The position numbers were made by a program, and so were the translations under genes. Positions 9,441-21,151 of a DNA stretch of 64,000 bases are shown here, piece after piece; within the stretch, counting starts at the first letter, position 1, and each line of letters starts with the position of its first letter. The notes beneath the pieces were generated by a model that did not search any database, was not told where the DNA came from, and saw nothing but the letters and a program-made list of their open reading frames with translations. The stretch is from Streptomyces sp. ICC1. GTDB lineage: Bacteria > Actinomycetota > Actinomycetes > Streptomycetales > Streptomycetaceae. The DNA lies in contig NZ_CP030287.1 of NCBI RefSeq assembly GCF_003287935.1, positions 6,723,227 to 6,787,226 on the forward strand, written 5' to 3'.

Positions 9441-11411
9441 ATGACGAAGCCCTCCCTCCCCGACCTGCTGCACGCCGCCGTCTCCGCCGTCGGCGGCACG
9501 GAGCGCCCCGGCCAGGTGGCCATGGCCGAAGCCGTCGCCGAAGCGATCGACGGCAACTCCCACCGCCTCATCCAGGCCGGTACCGGTACCGGCAAGTCCC
9601 TCGGCTACCTGGTGCCGGCCCTCGCGCACGGCGAGCGCGTGGTCGTCGCCACGGCGACGCTGGCCCTTCAGCGCCAGCTCGTCGAGCGCGACCTGCCCCG
9701 GACGGTGGAGGCGCTGCATCCGCAGCTCCACCGCCGCCCGCAGTTCGCCATGCTCAAGGGCCGCTCCAACTACCTGTGCCTGCACCGCCTGCACGAGGGC
9801 GCCCCGCAGGACGAGGAGGAGGGCCTCTTCGACCAGTTCGAGGCGGCCGCCCCCACCAGCAAGCTGGGCCAGGACCTGCTGCGCCTGCGCGACTGGGCGG
9901 ACGAGACCGAGACCGGCGACCGCGACGACCTGACCCCGGGCGTCTCCGACAAGGCCTGGTCGCAGATCTCCGTGTCCTCCCGCGAGTGCCTGGGCGCGAC
10001 GAAGTGCGCGTACGGAGCCGAGTGCTTCGCGGAGGCCGCCCGTGAGCGGGCCAAGCTCGCGGACGTCGTCGTCACCAACCACGCGCTCCTCGCCATCGAC
10101 GCGATCGAGGGCGCGCCCGTGCTCCCGCAGCACGAGGTGCTGATCGTCGACGAGGCCCACGAGCTGGTCTCCCGGGTGACCGGAGTCGCCACCGGCGAGC
10201 TCACCCCCGGCCAGGTCAACCGCGCCGTGAAGCGGTCGGCGAAGCTGGTCGACGAGAAGACCGCCGACTCCCTGCAGACGGCCTCCGAGACCTTCGAGCG
10301 CGTCATGGAGCTGGCGCTCCCCGGCCGCTTGGAGGAGATCCCGGAGGACCTCGGCTATGCGCTGATGGCCCTGCGGGACGCCTCGCGCAGTGTGATCTCG
10401 GCGATCGGCACCACCCGCGACAAGTCCGTCCACGACGAGGACGCCGTGCGCAAGCAGGCCCTCGCCGCCGTGGAGAGCGTGCACGGGGTGGCGGAGCGGA
10501 TCATGGCCGGCTCCGAGTACGACGTCGTCTGGTACGAGCGACACGACCGCTTCGGCGCCACCCTCCGGGTCGCTCCGCTCTCGGTCTCTGGCCTGCTGCG
10601 CGAGAAGCTGTTCGAGGACCGCTCGGTGGTCCTGACCTCGGCCACCCTCAAGCTCGGCGGCGATTTCAACGGCGTCGCGGCGTCGATGGGCCTGTCCCCG
10701 GAAGGCGTCGAAGGCGACGACGTACCTCAGTGGAAGGGCCTGGACGTCGGCTCGCCGTTCGACTACCCGAAGCAGGGCATCCTCTACGTCGCCAAGCACC
10801 TGGCCACCCCCGGCCGCGAGGGCACCCGCGGCGACATGATGGACGAGCTCGCCGAACTGATCGAGGCGGCCGGCGGCCGCACCCTCGGACTGTTCTCCTC
10901 CATGCGCGGCGCCAAGGCGGCCGCCGAGGAGCTGCGCGGCCGGCTCGACAACCCGATCCTGCTGCAGGGCGAGGAGACGCTCGGCGAGCTGATCAAGAAC
11001 TTCGCGGCCGATCCGAAGACCTGCCTGTTCGGCACCCTGTCGCTCTGGCAGGGCGTGGACGTGCCCGGGCCGAGCTGCCAGCTGGTGGTCATGGACCGGA
11101 TCCCGTTCCCGCGCCCCGACGACCCGCTGATGAGCGCCCGGCAGAAGTCGGTCGAGGAGCGCGGCGGCAACGGCTTCATGTCCGTCGCGGCGACGCACGC
11201 GGCGCTGCTCATGGCCCAGGGCGCCGGCCGGCTCGTTCGGGCCACCGGCGACAAGGGCGTCGTCGCGGTACTGGACCCCCGGCTGGCCACGGCCCGGTAC
11301 GGGAGCTTCCTGCGGGCCACGCTGCCGGACTTCTGGTACACCACGGACCGCAACCAGGCCCGCCGCTCGCTCGCCGCGATCGACGCGGCCGCGCAAGCCG
11401 AGGGCAAGTAG
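9441..11411 (+). CDS. ATP-dependent DNA helicase, DinG/XPD-like
   Basis: A 656-residue superfamily 2 helicase. Walker A is AGTGTGKS at 46-53, the Walker B box DEAH at 237-240, and the last motif reads QGAGRLVRATGDKG. Four cysteines (C113, C183, C189, C195), spaced as in XPD/DinG proteins, should bind a 4Fe-4S cluster needed for 5'-3' unwinding. The likely role is resolving DNA or R-loop structures during repair. Convergent with lexA, separated by a strong hairpin. ATG 9441 is chosen because the homologous region starts there (the frame is open from 9399). Confidence 0.9.
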   Translation: MTKPSLPDLLHAAVSAVGGTERPGQVAMAEAVAEAIDGNSHRLIQAGTGTGKSLGYLVPALAHGERVVVATATLALQRQLVERDLPRTVEALHPQLHRRPQFAMLKGRSNYLCLHRLHEGAPQDEEEGLFDQFEAAAPTSKLGQDLLRLRDWADETETGDRDDLTPGVSDKAWSQISVSSRECLGATKCAYGAECFAEAARERAKLADVVVTNHALLAIDAIEGAPVLPQHEVLIVDEAHELVSRVTGVATGELTPGQVNRAVKRSAKLVDEKTADSLQTASETFERVMELALPGRLEEIPEDLGYALMALRDASRSVISAIGTTRDKSVHDEDAVRKQALAAVESVHGVAERIMAGSEYDVVWYERHDRFGATLRVAPLSVSGLLREKLFEDRSVVLTSATLKLGGDFNGVAASMGLSPEGVEGDDVPQWKGLDVGSPFDYPKQGILYVAKHLATPGREGTRGDMMDELAELIEAAGGRTLGLFSSMRGAKAAAEELRGRLDNPILLQGEETLGELIKNFAADPKTCLFGTLSLWQGVDVPGPSCQLVVMDRIPFPRPDDPLMSARQKSVEERGGNGFMSVAATHAALLMAQGAGRLVRATGDKGVVAVLDPRLATARYGSFLRATLPDFWYTTDRNQARRSLAAIDAAAQAEGK

Positions 11412-11435
11412 ACGCAGCCCAAGTGGACGCGGCCC

Positions 11436-11480
11436 AAGCACGCGCAAGGCAAGCACGCGCAAGGCAAGCACGCGCAAGGC
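11436..11480. repeat. 15-bp tandem repeat, three perfect copies
   Basis: AAGCACGCGCAAGGC occurs three times head to tail (11436, 11451, 11466) just after the helicase stop codon, before the terminator hairpin. Confidence 0.9.
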
Positions 11481-11508
11481 AACCAGGTGCAGGGCAGAAG
11501 GCACAAAG

Positions 11509-11543
11509 CAGCTCCGGGACCGGCGCAGTGGGTCCCGGAGCTG
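11509..11543. terminator. Hairpin between helicase and lexA genes
   Basis: Perfect 13-bp stem CAGCTCCGGGACC / GGTCCCGGAGCTG with a 9-nt loop between two convergent genes. It probably serves both directions; no U tract, as is usual in Streptomyces. Confidence 0.75.
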
Positions 11544-11561
11544 GATGGGGGCGCGGGGAGG

Positions 11562-12353
11562 TCAGACCCGGCGCAGTACGGCGACGACCTTGCCCAGGAT
11601 GGTGGCCTCGTCGCCGGGGATCGGCTGGTACGCGGCGTTGTGCGGGAGCAGCCAGACATGGCCGTCCTCGCGCTTGAACCGCTTGACCGTGGCCTCGCCG
11701 TCGAGCATGGCTGCGACGATGTCGCCGTTCTCCGCGACCGGCTGGCGACGGACCGTGACCCAGTCGCCGTCACAGATCGCGGCTTCGATCATCGAGTCGC
11801 CGACGACCTTGAGGCAGAACAGTTCGCCGTCACCGACCAGCTGGCGGGGGAGCGGGAACACGTCCTCCACCGACTCCTCGGCGAGGATCGGGCCACCGGC
11901 CGCGATCCGGCCGACCAGGGGCACGTACGAGGCGGCGGGCTTGCCCGTGGTGTCGGTGGGCTGCGAGCTGGGCTGGTCGGACCCGCGCACCTCGTAGGCC
12001 CGCGGGCGGTGCGGATCGCGGCGCAGGAAGCCCTTGCGCTCCAGGGCCATCAGCTGGTGCGCCACCGACGACGTGCTGGACAGGCCGACCGCCTGGCCGA
12101 TCTCCCGCATCGACGGCGGGTAGCCGCGCCGCTGCACCGAGTCGCGAATGACCTCGATGACCCTGCGCTGCCGGTCCGTGAGTCCGGAGCTGTCGGCGCG
12201 GATGCCTGGAGGTCGCCCTGGCATCGAGCGTGCGGGGCGTACGGGCTCCGCCTCCGGGTTCAGGCTTGCGTCATTCATGGCATGCACCGGCTCGAGTCGG
12301 CTCTGGGAGCGGTTCTGGGCAGTGATGGTGGCACTGTCTGCGGTGGTGGTCAC
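11562..12353 (-). CDS. lexA: SOS-response repressor LexA
   Basis: A 263-residue repressor of the DNA-damage regulon. A winged helix DNA-binding domain (about 58-120; [22 protein letters not shown]) is followed by an S24 self-cleavage domain. The scissile bond is A152-G153 in GRIAAGG, the catalytic serine S187 (GDSM) and the lysine K224 (TVKRF). RecA-stimulated autocleavage inactivates it. GTG 12353 is preferred because gagaggggcc precedes it; residues further upstream (to 12425) would cross the operator. An SOS box lies 64-78 bp upstream, so it autoregulates. Divergent from nrdR-nrdJ. Confidence 0.95.
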   Translation of the reverse strand: MTTTADSATITAQNRSQSRLEPVHAMNDASLNPEAEPVRPARSMPGRPPGIRADSSGLTDRQRRVIEVIRDSVQRRGYPPSMREIGQAVGLSSTSSVAHQLMALERKGFLRRDPHRPRAYEVRGSDQPSSQPTDTTGKPAASYVPLVGRIAAGGPILAEESVEDVFPLPRQLVGDGELFCLKVVGDSMIEAAICDGDWVTVRRQPVAENGDIVAAMLDGEATVKRFKREDGHVWLLPHNAAYQPIPGDEATILGKVVAVLRRV

Positions 12354-12416
12354 GTCGGCCCCTCTCGAAATGTTCTCCCTAGCTGGACAACGGTAGTTGC
12401 TTTCGAAAGGTTGCGC

Positions 12417-12430
12417 CAAACACACGTTCG
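12417..12430 (-). promoter_or_regulatory. LexA SOS box
   Basis: On the minus strand CGAAC-GTGT-GTTTG, against the Gram-positive consensus CGAAC-N4-GTTCG: nine of ten fixed positions match. Its place upstream of lexA fits autoregulation. Confidence 0.75.
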
Positions 12431-12650
12431 AGTGAAAAAACGCAGATCACCCGGCGTGGTCATACCTGGGGGTGTATGGCTGGCCGTCGGGCCATCCGGA
12501 CCGAACGCGGGTTCGGCTTCGGGGCCACGGCTTACGGTACCCTTCCGGGTCGGGTCGCCACCGTCCGGGTTCGCGCCCAGTGTGGCACCGAGAGGCCTTG
12601 TATCCGGCCATCGGACGCTGCGACACGCGGAGCGCCGTAAATCCACCACA

Positions 12651-12666
12651 ACCCAAGATCTAGTGG
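12651..12666. promoter_or_regulatory. NrdR box 1
   Basis: acccaagatctagtgg fits the NrdR-box pattern acaCwAtATaTwGtgt well (C, A, A, A, T, T, A, G at conserved places). It is located upstream of nrdR; box 2 begins exactly 31 bp later. Confidence 0.65.
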
Positions 12667-12681
12667 TTGGATGAGCGCTGC

Positions 12682-12697
12682 CACCCAGAAGTTGTGG
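12682..12697. promoter_or_regulatory. NrdR box 2
   Basis: cacccagaagttgtgg is a weaker match to the NrdR pattern, on the same helix face as box 1 (three turns away). Paired boxes three turns apart are the usual arrangement for NrdR control of ribonucleotide reductase operons. Confidence 0.5.
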
Positions 12698-12831
12698 TCC
12701 TCGGTCTGCCGAGGGTCTCGGCATCGCATATGCTTGTGGCTGCTTCCCGAGCCCCCCGACAGAGCTTCGCCTCTGCCGTTCAGGGGTCTCGCGAGGTGAT
12801 TCAGTCGTGCCAAGAGGAGGGTGAGGGAACC

Positions 12832-13344
12832 ATGCACTGCCCCTTCTGCAGGCACCCCGACAGCCGTGTCGTCGACAGTCGGACCACCGACGACGGCACG
12901 TCGATCCGCCGGCGCCGCCAGTGCCCCGACTGCTCCCGTCGCTTCACGACGGTGGAGACGGCCTCGCTGATGGTGATCAAGCGCAGCGGGGTGACCGAAC
13001 CCTTCAGCCGTACCAAGGTCATCTCCGGCGTGCGCAAGGCGTGCCAGGGGCGGCCGGTCACCGAGGACGCCCTCGCCAAGCTCGGCCAGCGGGTCGAGGA
13101 GGCGTTGCGCGCCACCGGTAGCGCCGAGCTGACCACCCACGACGTGGGTCTGGCCATACTCGGCCCGTTGCAGGAGCTCGACCTGGTCGCGTACCTCCGG
13201 TTCGCGTCCGTTTACAAGGCGTTCGACACACTCGAAGACTTCGAGACCGCCATCACGGAACTCCGTGTGCCGCGGTCTCACCCCGAAGAGTGCGAGCCCG
13301 GTGGGACCGTTCCGGTCCCCGTGCCCGCCTCCGCCGCCGACTGA
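12832..13344 (+). CDS. nrdR: Transcriptional repressor NrdR
   Basis: A 170-residue nucleotide-sensing repressor of ribonucleotide reductase genes. A zinc ribbon uses C3, C6, C31 and C34 (MHCPFC and CPDC), followed by RRF and an ATP-cone domain ([16 protein letters not shown]) that binds ATP/dATP. A Pro/Ala-rich tail ends the protein. ATG 12832 is the family start. Frames upstream are open but contain the operator. It lies 141 bp before nrdJ and is likely cotranscribed with it, with two NrdR boxes in front for autorepression. Confidence 0.95.
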   Translation: MHCPFCRHPDSRVVDSRTTDDGTSIRRRRQCPDCSRRFTTVETASLMVIKRSGVTEPFSRTKVISGVRKACQGRPVTEDALAKLGQRVEEALRATGSAELTTHDVGLAILGPLQELDLVAYLRFASVYKAFDTLEDFETAITELRVPRSHPEECEPGGTVPVPVPASAAD

Positions 13345-13485
13345 CCGGACAGCCCGCACCGCGCTGCACGCGCATCGCGGAGCGGCCGGCCGGTACGGCG
13401 AAGAGACGTAGATACAAGACACAGCACCGTGCCGCGGAATAGCGCTGGCACTTTAGGGCGTTTTGCCCGCATTGGGAGGAACGGC

Positions 13486-16389
<2,904 letters not shown>

Positions 16390-16457
16390 CACCGGGCGCG
16401 GGCCCGTCGGGCGCCACGTCCGACGTAGCCCGCGCAGGCGGCTGACCAGCAGTGCAC

Positions 16458-16488
16458 GAAGGGGACCGGCCGAAGGCCGGTCCCCTTC
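16458..16488 (+). terminator. Terminator of nrdRJ
   Basis: Perfect 14-bp stem GAAGGGGACCGGCC / GGCCGGTCCCCTTC with loop gaa, 69 bp after the nrdJ stop and before the convergent DUF1152 gene. Confidence 0.85.
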
Positions 16489-16536
16489 GCCGTGCGCCGG
16501 AGCCCCCGCGCACGTCCGTACACATCCGTACGCGGC

Positions 16537-17496
16537 TCAGTGCGGGAAGGTCCGGGCCGGCCGGGTGGTGATCTCGTCACGGAAGATCGCGATCTGCGAG
16601 CTCACCTGGCGCATCAGGTGGGTTTCCTCGATCCGGTCGAGGTAGAGGCAGCGGGCGGCCAGGCCGGTCAGTTCGAAGGTGAAGCAGAGCGACATCAACG
16701 GGTTCACGAAGAGCTCGCCGCCCCGGGTCCGGTCGGTGAAGCGGACGTCCCCGAAGGAGCCGCGGACGGCCGCGGCGATCGAGCCGTTCACGATGCTCGG
16801 GCGCTCCGGGGTGTGGTCCTGCGCGTGGGCCACGGCGTCGAGGTACAGCGCGCCCTCCCGGGTGGCGCGGGATATCGAGAACGCGCCGAGGTACGCGCCG
16901 TCCCGCTCCAGCGCCGCGATGTTCTCCAGTACCAGCGCGTGGTTCACCCCGTGGTACGCGTCCACGCCGAAGCCGACCGAGACGACCAGGCGCTCGGCCA
17001 CGTCGTCCAGCGCGGCCAGCGCCGCCACGCTGGCCAGGTCCTCCTCGGGCGTGCCGAGGCCCGCCTCGTCGCCGCGCATCAGGATGTCGGTGCCCCCGTC
17101 GACCAGGACCACCGCGTCGATGCGGTGCAGGTCGATCAGCGTCCGGTAGGCGGCCCGCAGGGGCTGCACGCCGACCTGGGGGAAGGCGTACACCGTGGAC
17201 GGGTATCCGTGGATCTTCAGCCACCGGGCCAAGGTCCGCTCCGGGAAGTACGGCTGGTGCGGCGCGGAGAGCGGGGTGACGGCGGCGAGGTCGGGGGCCA
17301 CCCAGTGGTCGAGCGGGAGGCCGGCGAGCGCGCTGAAGGAGAGGTTGGCCAGGTACACCTCCTTGCCCTGGTGCAGGAGGGAGAGGGCGATGGGGAGCCC
17401 GGAGTAGATGTCGAAGCCGCCGCCGGCGCCGGCGACGAGGATCCGTTCGCACGGGGCCAAGCGGTCGAAGATAGGGGTGGTGTGCAGGGCCGTCAT
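16537..17496 (-). CDS. DUF1152 family protein
   Basis: A 319-residue protein of the DUF1152 family, recognised by RILVAGAGGGFDIYSGLPIAL at the start and VVLVDGGTDILMRGDE in the middle. The glycine-rich N-terminus suggests nucleotide or phosphate binding, but no reaction is established. ATG 17496 is chosen; an ATG at 17505 is also possible and neither has a clear ribosome site. Divergent from the arylamine N-acetyltransferase gene with 70 bp between starts, so they share a promoter region. Confidence 0.8.
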   Translation of the reverse strand: MTALHTTPIFDRLAPCERILVAGAGGGFDIYSGLPIALSLLHQGKEVYLANLSFSALAGLPLDHWVAPDLAAVTPLSAPHQPYFPERTLARWLKIHGYPSTVYAFPQVGVQPLRAAYRTLIDLHRIDAVVLVDGGTDILMRGDEAGLGTPEEDLASVAALAALDDVAERLVVSVGFGVDAYHGVNHALVLENIAALERDGAYLGAFSISRATREGALYLDAVAHAQDHTPERPSIVNGSIAAAVRGSFGDVRFTDRTRGGELFVNPLMSLCFTFELTGLAARCLYLDRIEETHLMRQVSSQIAIFRDEITTRPARTFPH

Positions 17497-17566
17497 GCCG
17501 ATCATTGTGTGGGGCGGTACCACCGGGGCGCTCCGTGTTTTTCGTGAAGCGCAGAGCGGGGAAGCC

Positions 17567-18391
17567 ATGTGGAGCGGTGACGAGCTGGACCTGGACGCCT
17601 ATCTGGCGAGGATCGGCTGGGACGGTGGGGAACTCCGGGCGGACCTGGCGACGTTGAAGGCAGTACACCGGGCCCACACCGGTGCGATCACCTTCGAGAG
17701 TCTGGACGTGCTGCTCGGCCGCCCCATCGAGCTGGAGGTCAAGGCGATCGAGGGGAAGCTCGTGCACGCCGGCCGCGGCGGCTACTGCTACGAGCAGAAC
17801 ACGCTGCTGGCCGCCGTCCTGGAGCGGATCGGCTTCGAGGTCTCCGGGCGCGGCGCCCGCAACCGCACCCGGGGGGATTCCCTGCTCGCGGTGACGCACG
17901 CGATGCTCGTCGTCACGGTGGACGGGGAACCCTGGCTCTGCGACGCCGGGTTCGGCTGGCAGACGCCGCGCGAGCCCGTGCCGCTGTCGCGCCCCGGCAC
18001 CGAAGCGCGGCAGGGGGAGTGGGTGTTCCGCGTCCGGGAGGAGGCGGACGGAGTCCTCGTGCTCTGCGTGTCGCGCGAGGGCACCTGGCGCGACCTGTAC
18101 GCCTTCTCGCCGCAGCCCTACCACCCCGTCGACTACGTGGTCCTGAACCACTACACCTCCTCGCACCCCCGCTCCGCCTTCGTCGGCCAGGTCATCGTCC
18201 AGCGCCCGGGCGACTCCGCTCGGGTGGCCCTCGTGGGCCGGGAGCTCACGCGGCTGCGGCCCGACGGGCGGGTTGAGCGGCGGGAAGTCGCCTCGGACGG
18301 GCTGCTCGCCCTGCTCGACCGGGAGTTCGGGCTTCGGCTGCCCGAGCGGGACGCGTCCGAACTCCTGCGGATGTACCGCGCCGGGGACTGA
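17567..18391 (+). CDS. Arylamine N-acetyltransferase
   Basis: A 274-residue enzyme transferring acetyl (or propionyl) from CoA to arylamines or related acceptors. The thiol-protease-like triad is complete: C74 in GRGGYCYEQN, H111 in THAMLV and D126 in WLCDAGFG. The length is normal for bacterial NATs. ATG 17567 has gcggggaag just upstream. In actinobacteria these enzymes serve detoxification or amide closure in secondary metabolism; there is no biosynthetic cluster here, so a housekeeping or detoxification role is more likely. Confidence 0.9.
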   Translation: MWSGDELDLDAYLARIGWDGGELRADLATLKAVHRAHTGAITFESLDVLLGRPIELEVKAIEGKLVHAGRGGYCYEQNTLLAAVLERIGFEVSGRGARNRTRGDSLLAVTHAMLVVTVDGEPWLCDAGFGWQTPREPVPLSRPGTEARQGEWVFRVREEADGVLVLCVSREGTWRDLYAFSPQPYHPVDYVVLNHYTSSHPRSAFVGQVIVQRPGDSARVALVGRELTRLRPDGRVERREVASDGLLALLDREFGLRLPERDASELLRMYRAGD

Positions 18392-18423
18392 CCCGGGCCC
18401 CGCCGGGACCGTACGATGGCGCA

Positions 18424-19029
18424 GTGCTGGTCAAGTGGATTCGCTGCACGGTGACGGACCGACGCGGGTTCGAGCGCGGGCAGCGCAAATGGGCGGGGCT
18501 GCCTGGCGAACCCGGATTCCGGGGACAGGGCGGCGGCTGGAGCCGGGGCCGGCAGGGGGTGGCGCATGTTTTCGCGTTCTGGGAGAGCCGCTCCTTCTAC
18601 GACTCCTTCATGGCCCGCTCGCACGACAGGCTGGCCGCTTCCCAGAACGGCACCTACACCGACGCGCGGGTCACGCTCTTCGACCACCGCTTCGATGTGA
18701 AGACGGGCTTCGAGCCCCGCTTCACCGACGCCGACGTCGTCCGGGTCGCCCACACACGGGTGCGCGAGGGCCGGGTCGACCACTTCGCCCTCATGCAGGA
18801 GAAGGTGTGGAACCCGGCCATGGCAGGCTCGCCCGGCATGGTCCGGGGCCTCTTCGGCGAGGCTCCCGGCCGGGAGTTCCTGGTGCTGTCGATGTGGCAC
18901 GCGGCGGCCGAGCACGGCAAGTACCGCCAGGAGCGCGTGGAGCGGCTCTCCCTGCGCGCCCAGATCCAGGCCGACGTGGAGGCCCTCACGGGAGACGTCG
19001 TCGACCTCGAGCCCTCCTGGACGGTCTGA
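18424..19029 (+). CDS. YdbC/DUF4937-type protein
   Basis: A 201-residue cytoplasmic protein that starts MLVKWIRCTV and contains VFAFWESRSFYDSFM and FLVLSMWHAAAEHGKYRQ. It looks like two ferredoxin-like (ABM/dimeric alpha-beta barrel) halves, the arrangement of the YdbC/DUF4937 family. No catalytic residues are evident and no function is known. It begins with GTG 33 bp after the acetyltransferase gene, in the same direction, so it may be cotranscribed. Confidence 0.65.
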   Translation: MLVKWIRCTVTDRRGFERGQRKWAGLPGEPGFRGQGGGWSRGRQGVAHVFAFWESRSFYDSFMARSHDRLAASQNGTYTDARVTLFDHRFDVKTGFEPRFTDADVVRVAHTRVREGRVDHFALMQEKVWNPAMAGSPGMVRGLFGEAPGREFLVLSMWHAAAEHGKYRQERVERLSLRAQIQADVEALTGDVVDLEPSWTV

Positions 19030-19130
19030 CCGCGGGCAGACCGGTCCGACAAGCCGACTGTATGGTCGCCGTCCGGCCGACCGGCGTGCCCCGGTCGGCG
19101 TGCCCGCTGATGGCCGAATAGGGTCGTGGG

Positions 19131-19790
19131 ATGGTTCGACCACGGCGCATCGTCCTTGTCCGACACGGGGAATCGGAGGGGAACGCCGATGACACGGTGT
19201 ACGAGCGGGAGCCCGACCACGCCCTGAGGCTGACCCGCGCCGGCCGCGAGCAGGCCGCGGAGGCCGGCGTCCGGCTCCGGGAGCTCTTCGGCGGCGAGCA
19301 CGTCAGCGCGTACGTCTCCCCGTACCGCCGGACCCTGCAGACCTTCCGGGAGCTGCGGCTGGACCCGGCGCGCGTCCGGATGCGCGAGGAGCCGAGGCTG
19401 CGCGAGCAGGACTGGGGCAACTGGCAGGAGCGGGAAGACGTACGGCTGCAGAAGGCGTACCGGGACGCGTACGGCCACTTCTTCTACCGCTTCGCGCAGG
19501 GGGAGTCGGGCGCGGACGTCTACGACCGGGTCGGGGCCTTCCTGGAGAGCCTCTACCGCAGCTTCGAAGCCGAGGACCACCCGGAGAACGTCCTGCTGGT
19601 GACGCACGGTCTGACGATGAGACTGTTCTGCATGCGCTGGTTCCATTGGTCCGTGGCCGAGTTCGAAGCCCTCTCCAACCCCGGGAACGGCGAATACCGG
19701 GTCCTGCTGCTCGGACCCGACGGGCGGTACCGGATGGACCGCCCGTTTGAGCGGTGGACCACAGCCGAGCCCTACGACCTGGACGGCTAG
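19131..19790 (+). CDS. Histidine phosphatase (phosphoglycerate-mutase-like)
   Basis: A 219-residue member of the histidine phosphatase superfamily. The phosphorylated histidine is in the RHGE motif near the N-terminus (IVLVRHGESEGN), the partner arginine/histidine are in YVSPYRRTLQT and VLLVTHGLTMRLF. It could be a broad-range phosphatase or a mutase-like enzyme; the SEGN box is typical of fungal-type and bacterial phosphatases. The next gene starts 11 bp after its stop, indicating an operon with the ADP-ribosylglycohydrolase. Confidence 0.85.
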   Translation: MVRPRRIVLVRHGESEGNADDTVYEREPDHALRLTRAGREQAAEAGVRLRELFGGEHVSAYVSPYRRTLQTFRELRLDPARVRMREEPRLREQDWGNWQEREDVRLQKAYRDAYGHFFYRFAQGESGADVYDRVGAFLESLYRSFEAEDHPENVLLVTHGLTMRLFCMRWFHWSVAEFEALSNPGNGEYRVLLLGPDGRYRMDRPFERWTTAEPYDLDG

Positions 19791-19801
19791 AGTGAAGCGC
19801 G

Positions 19802-20713
19802 ATGACCTCTGACTCCTCTTCCGAAAGGCGCTACGCACGCGCCATGGCCAGCCTTCGAGGCCTGGCCCTGGGTGACGCCCTGGGCTCCCAGTACTTCGTC
19901 CCCGTGAACTACCCGCTGCTCAAGCGGCGCGAGCTGCCCGCCGGAACCGATCCGTGGCAGTGGACGGACGACACCGAGATGGCCTGCTCGGTGGTGGCCG
20001 TACTCGCCGGGCACGGACGGGTCGACCAGGACGCGCTGGCCGCCTCCTTCGCCCACCACCACGACTTCGACCGCGGCTACGGGCCCGCCGTGAACCGGAT
20101 GCTGCGCCTGATCCGCGAGGGCGCGGACTGGCGCACGCTCGCCGCCGAACTGTTCAACGGGCAGGGCTCGTGGGGCAACGGCGCGGCCATGCGGGTCGCC
20201 CCGCTGGGTGCCTGGTACGCCGACGACCCGGAGCAGGCCACCCACCAGGCGGAGATCTCCGCCTACACCACCCACCAGCACCGCGAAGCGGTGTGCGGGG
20301 CGATGGCCGTGGCCGCCGCGGCCGCTCTGGCCGCCGCTCCGGACGGGCCGCCGAAGGCCGCCGACCTGCTGGACGGGGTCATCGCGCTGGTTCCGCGCAG
20401 CGCGGTGGGTGCCGGTCTGCGCAGGGCGCGCGGCATGCTGGACTACGACGACGCGACGACCGTCGCGGCCGTCCTGGGCTGCGGGCGGCGCACCAGCGCC
20501 CACGACACCGTGCCCTTCGCCCTGTGGTCGGCGGCGCGGAGCCTGGACGATTACGAGCGGGCCTTCTGGACCACAGCCCAGGTCGGCGGCGACGTGGACA
20601 CCACCTGCGCGATCGTCGGCGGGGTGCTGGGCGCGCGCGGGGACGCGGTGCTCCCGCAGGCCTGGCTGGCACGGACCGAGGCCCTGCCTGCCTGGCTGCC
20701 GGACATCTCCTGA
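19802..20713 (+). CDS. ADP-ribosylglycohydrolase family protein
   Basis: A 303-residue DraG/ARH-type hydrolase. The two magnesium sites are recognisable: WTDDTEMACS near residue 60 and GGDVDTTCAIVGGVLGAR near 265. These enzymes remove ADP-ribose from proteins or nucleic acids. ATG 19802 follows the phosphatase gene by 11 bp. The pairing with a phosphatase in one transcript suggests processing of a phosphorylated nucleotide-sugar or reversal of ADP-ribosylation, but no cognate transferase gene is nearby. Confidence 0.85.
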   Translation: MTSDSSSERRYARAMASLRGLALGDALGSQYFVPVNYPLLKRRELPAGTDPWQWTDDTEMACSVVAVLAGHGRVDQDALAASFAHHHDFDRGYGPAVNRMLRLIREGADWRTLAAELFNGQGSWGNGAAMRVAPLGAWYADDPEQATHQAEISAYTTHQHREAVCGAMAVAAAAALAAAPDGPPKAADLLDGVIALVPRSAVGAGLRRARGMLDYDDATTVAAVLGCGRRTSAHDTVPFALWSAARSLDDYERAFWTTAQVGGDVDTTCAIVGGVLGARGDAVLPQAWLARTEALPAWLPDIS

Positions 20714-20905
20714 CCGGCCGGTCGCCGTCGCGGTCACCGCTGGTGTGGCCGGGGCTCGGAGCTGGGGAGATGTCCCGATCCGATTGTCACGGTCCTGACA
20801 CAGAGCTCTTTTGATCCTGTTCAAAACATCCCTCCACCGGCCTACTCTGTCCGCTGCGCCGCCCCCACTGGGAAGCCGGGGGCGGCTGGACAGGGGAGGG
20901 AAGCG

Positions 20906-21112
20906 ATGTCGGACAACACCGGCAGGAGCACCGGCGGGAACGCCGGCGAGAGTGCGGGCGGCCAGGGCGGCCAGGGCGGCCAGGGCGGCCAGGGCGACGG
21001 GGGTGCCGCTGCCGGCGCCGCCGAGAGCGCCGCACAGCAGGCCGCAGCCGCAGCCGCGCCCGCGCCCGCCGCGGGAGCGGGGCAGGGTCCGGGCCCGGGC
21101 GATGCCGCCGGG
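20906..21112 (+). pseudogene. N-terminal fragment of an Ala/Gly/Gln-rich protein cut by adapter sequence
   Basis: ATG 20906 has a strong site (GGGAGGGAAG) and a plausible promoter region before it. The first ~69 codons are low complexity (repeated GGQ, then polyalanine), as in the leading part of many Streptomyces membrane or secreted proteins. The reading frame then enters 21113-21139, which matches a transposon-library sequencing adapter and encodes the tell-tale RIHISEP. The rest of the gene is therefore not represented here and the product cannot be named. Confidence 0.6.
20964..20999. repeat. 9-bp tandem repeat (ggccagggc)
   Basis: Four copies of ggccagggc encode the GGQ repeat in the leading part of the truncated gene. 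Such a repeat can itself cause assembly trouble. Confidence 0.7.
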
Positions 21113-21139
21113 CTGTCCCGTATACACATCTCCGAGCCC
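21113..21139. other. Probable Nextera adapter remnant (assembly artefact)
   Basis: 25 of 27 bases match the reverse complement of the Nextera read-2 adapter, including the run TATACACATCTCCGAGCCC; the Tn5 mosaic end (CTGTC...ACATCT) is inside it. Both strands show the known marker peptides: RIHISEP forward and MCIRDS reverse. It marks an artificial join between the sequences to the left and right. Confidence 0.85.
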
Positions 21140-21151
21140 CGGGGGCCGGGG

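Noticed and set aside
12666..12831. Cobalamin riboswitch ahead of the B12-dependent reductase operon
   Set aside because: No B12-box-like conserved sequence or matching fold is visible in the leader. A class II enzyme that uses B12 would not be expected to be shut down by it.
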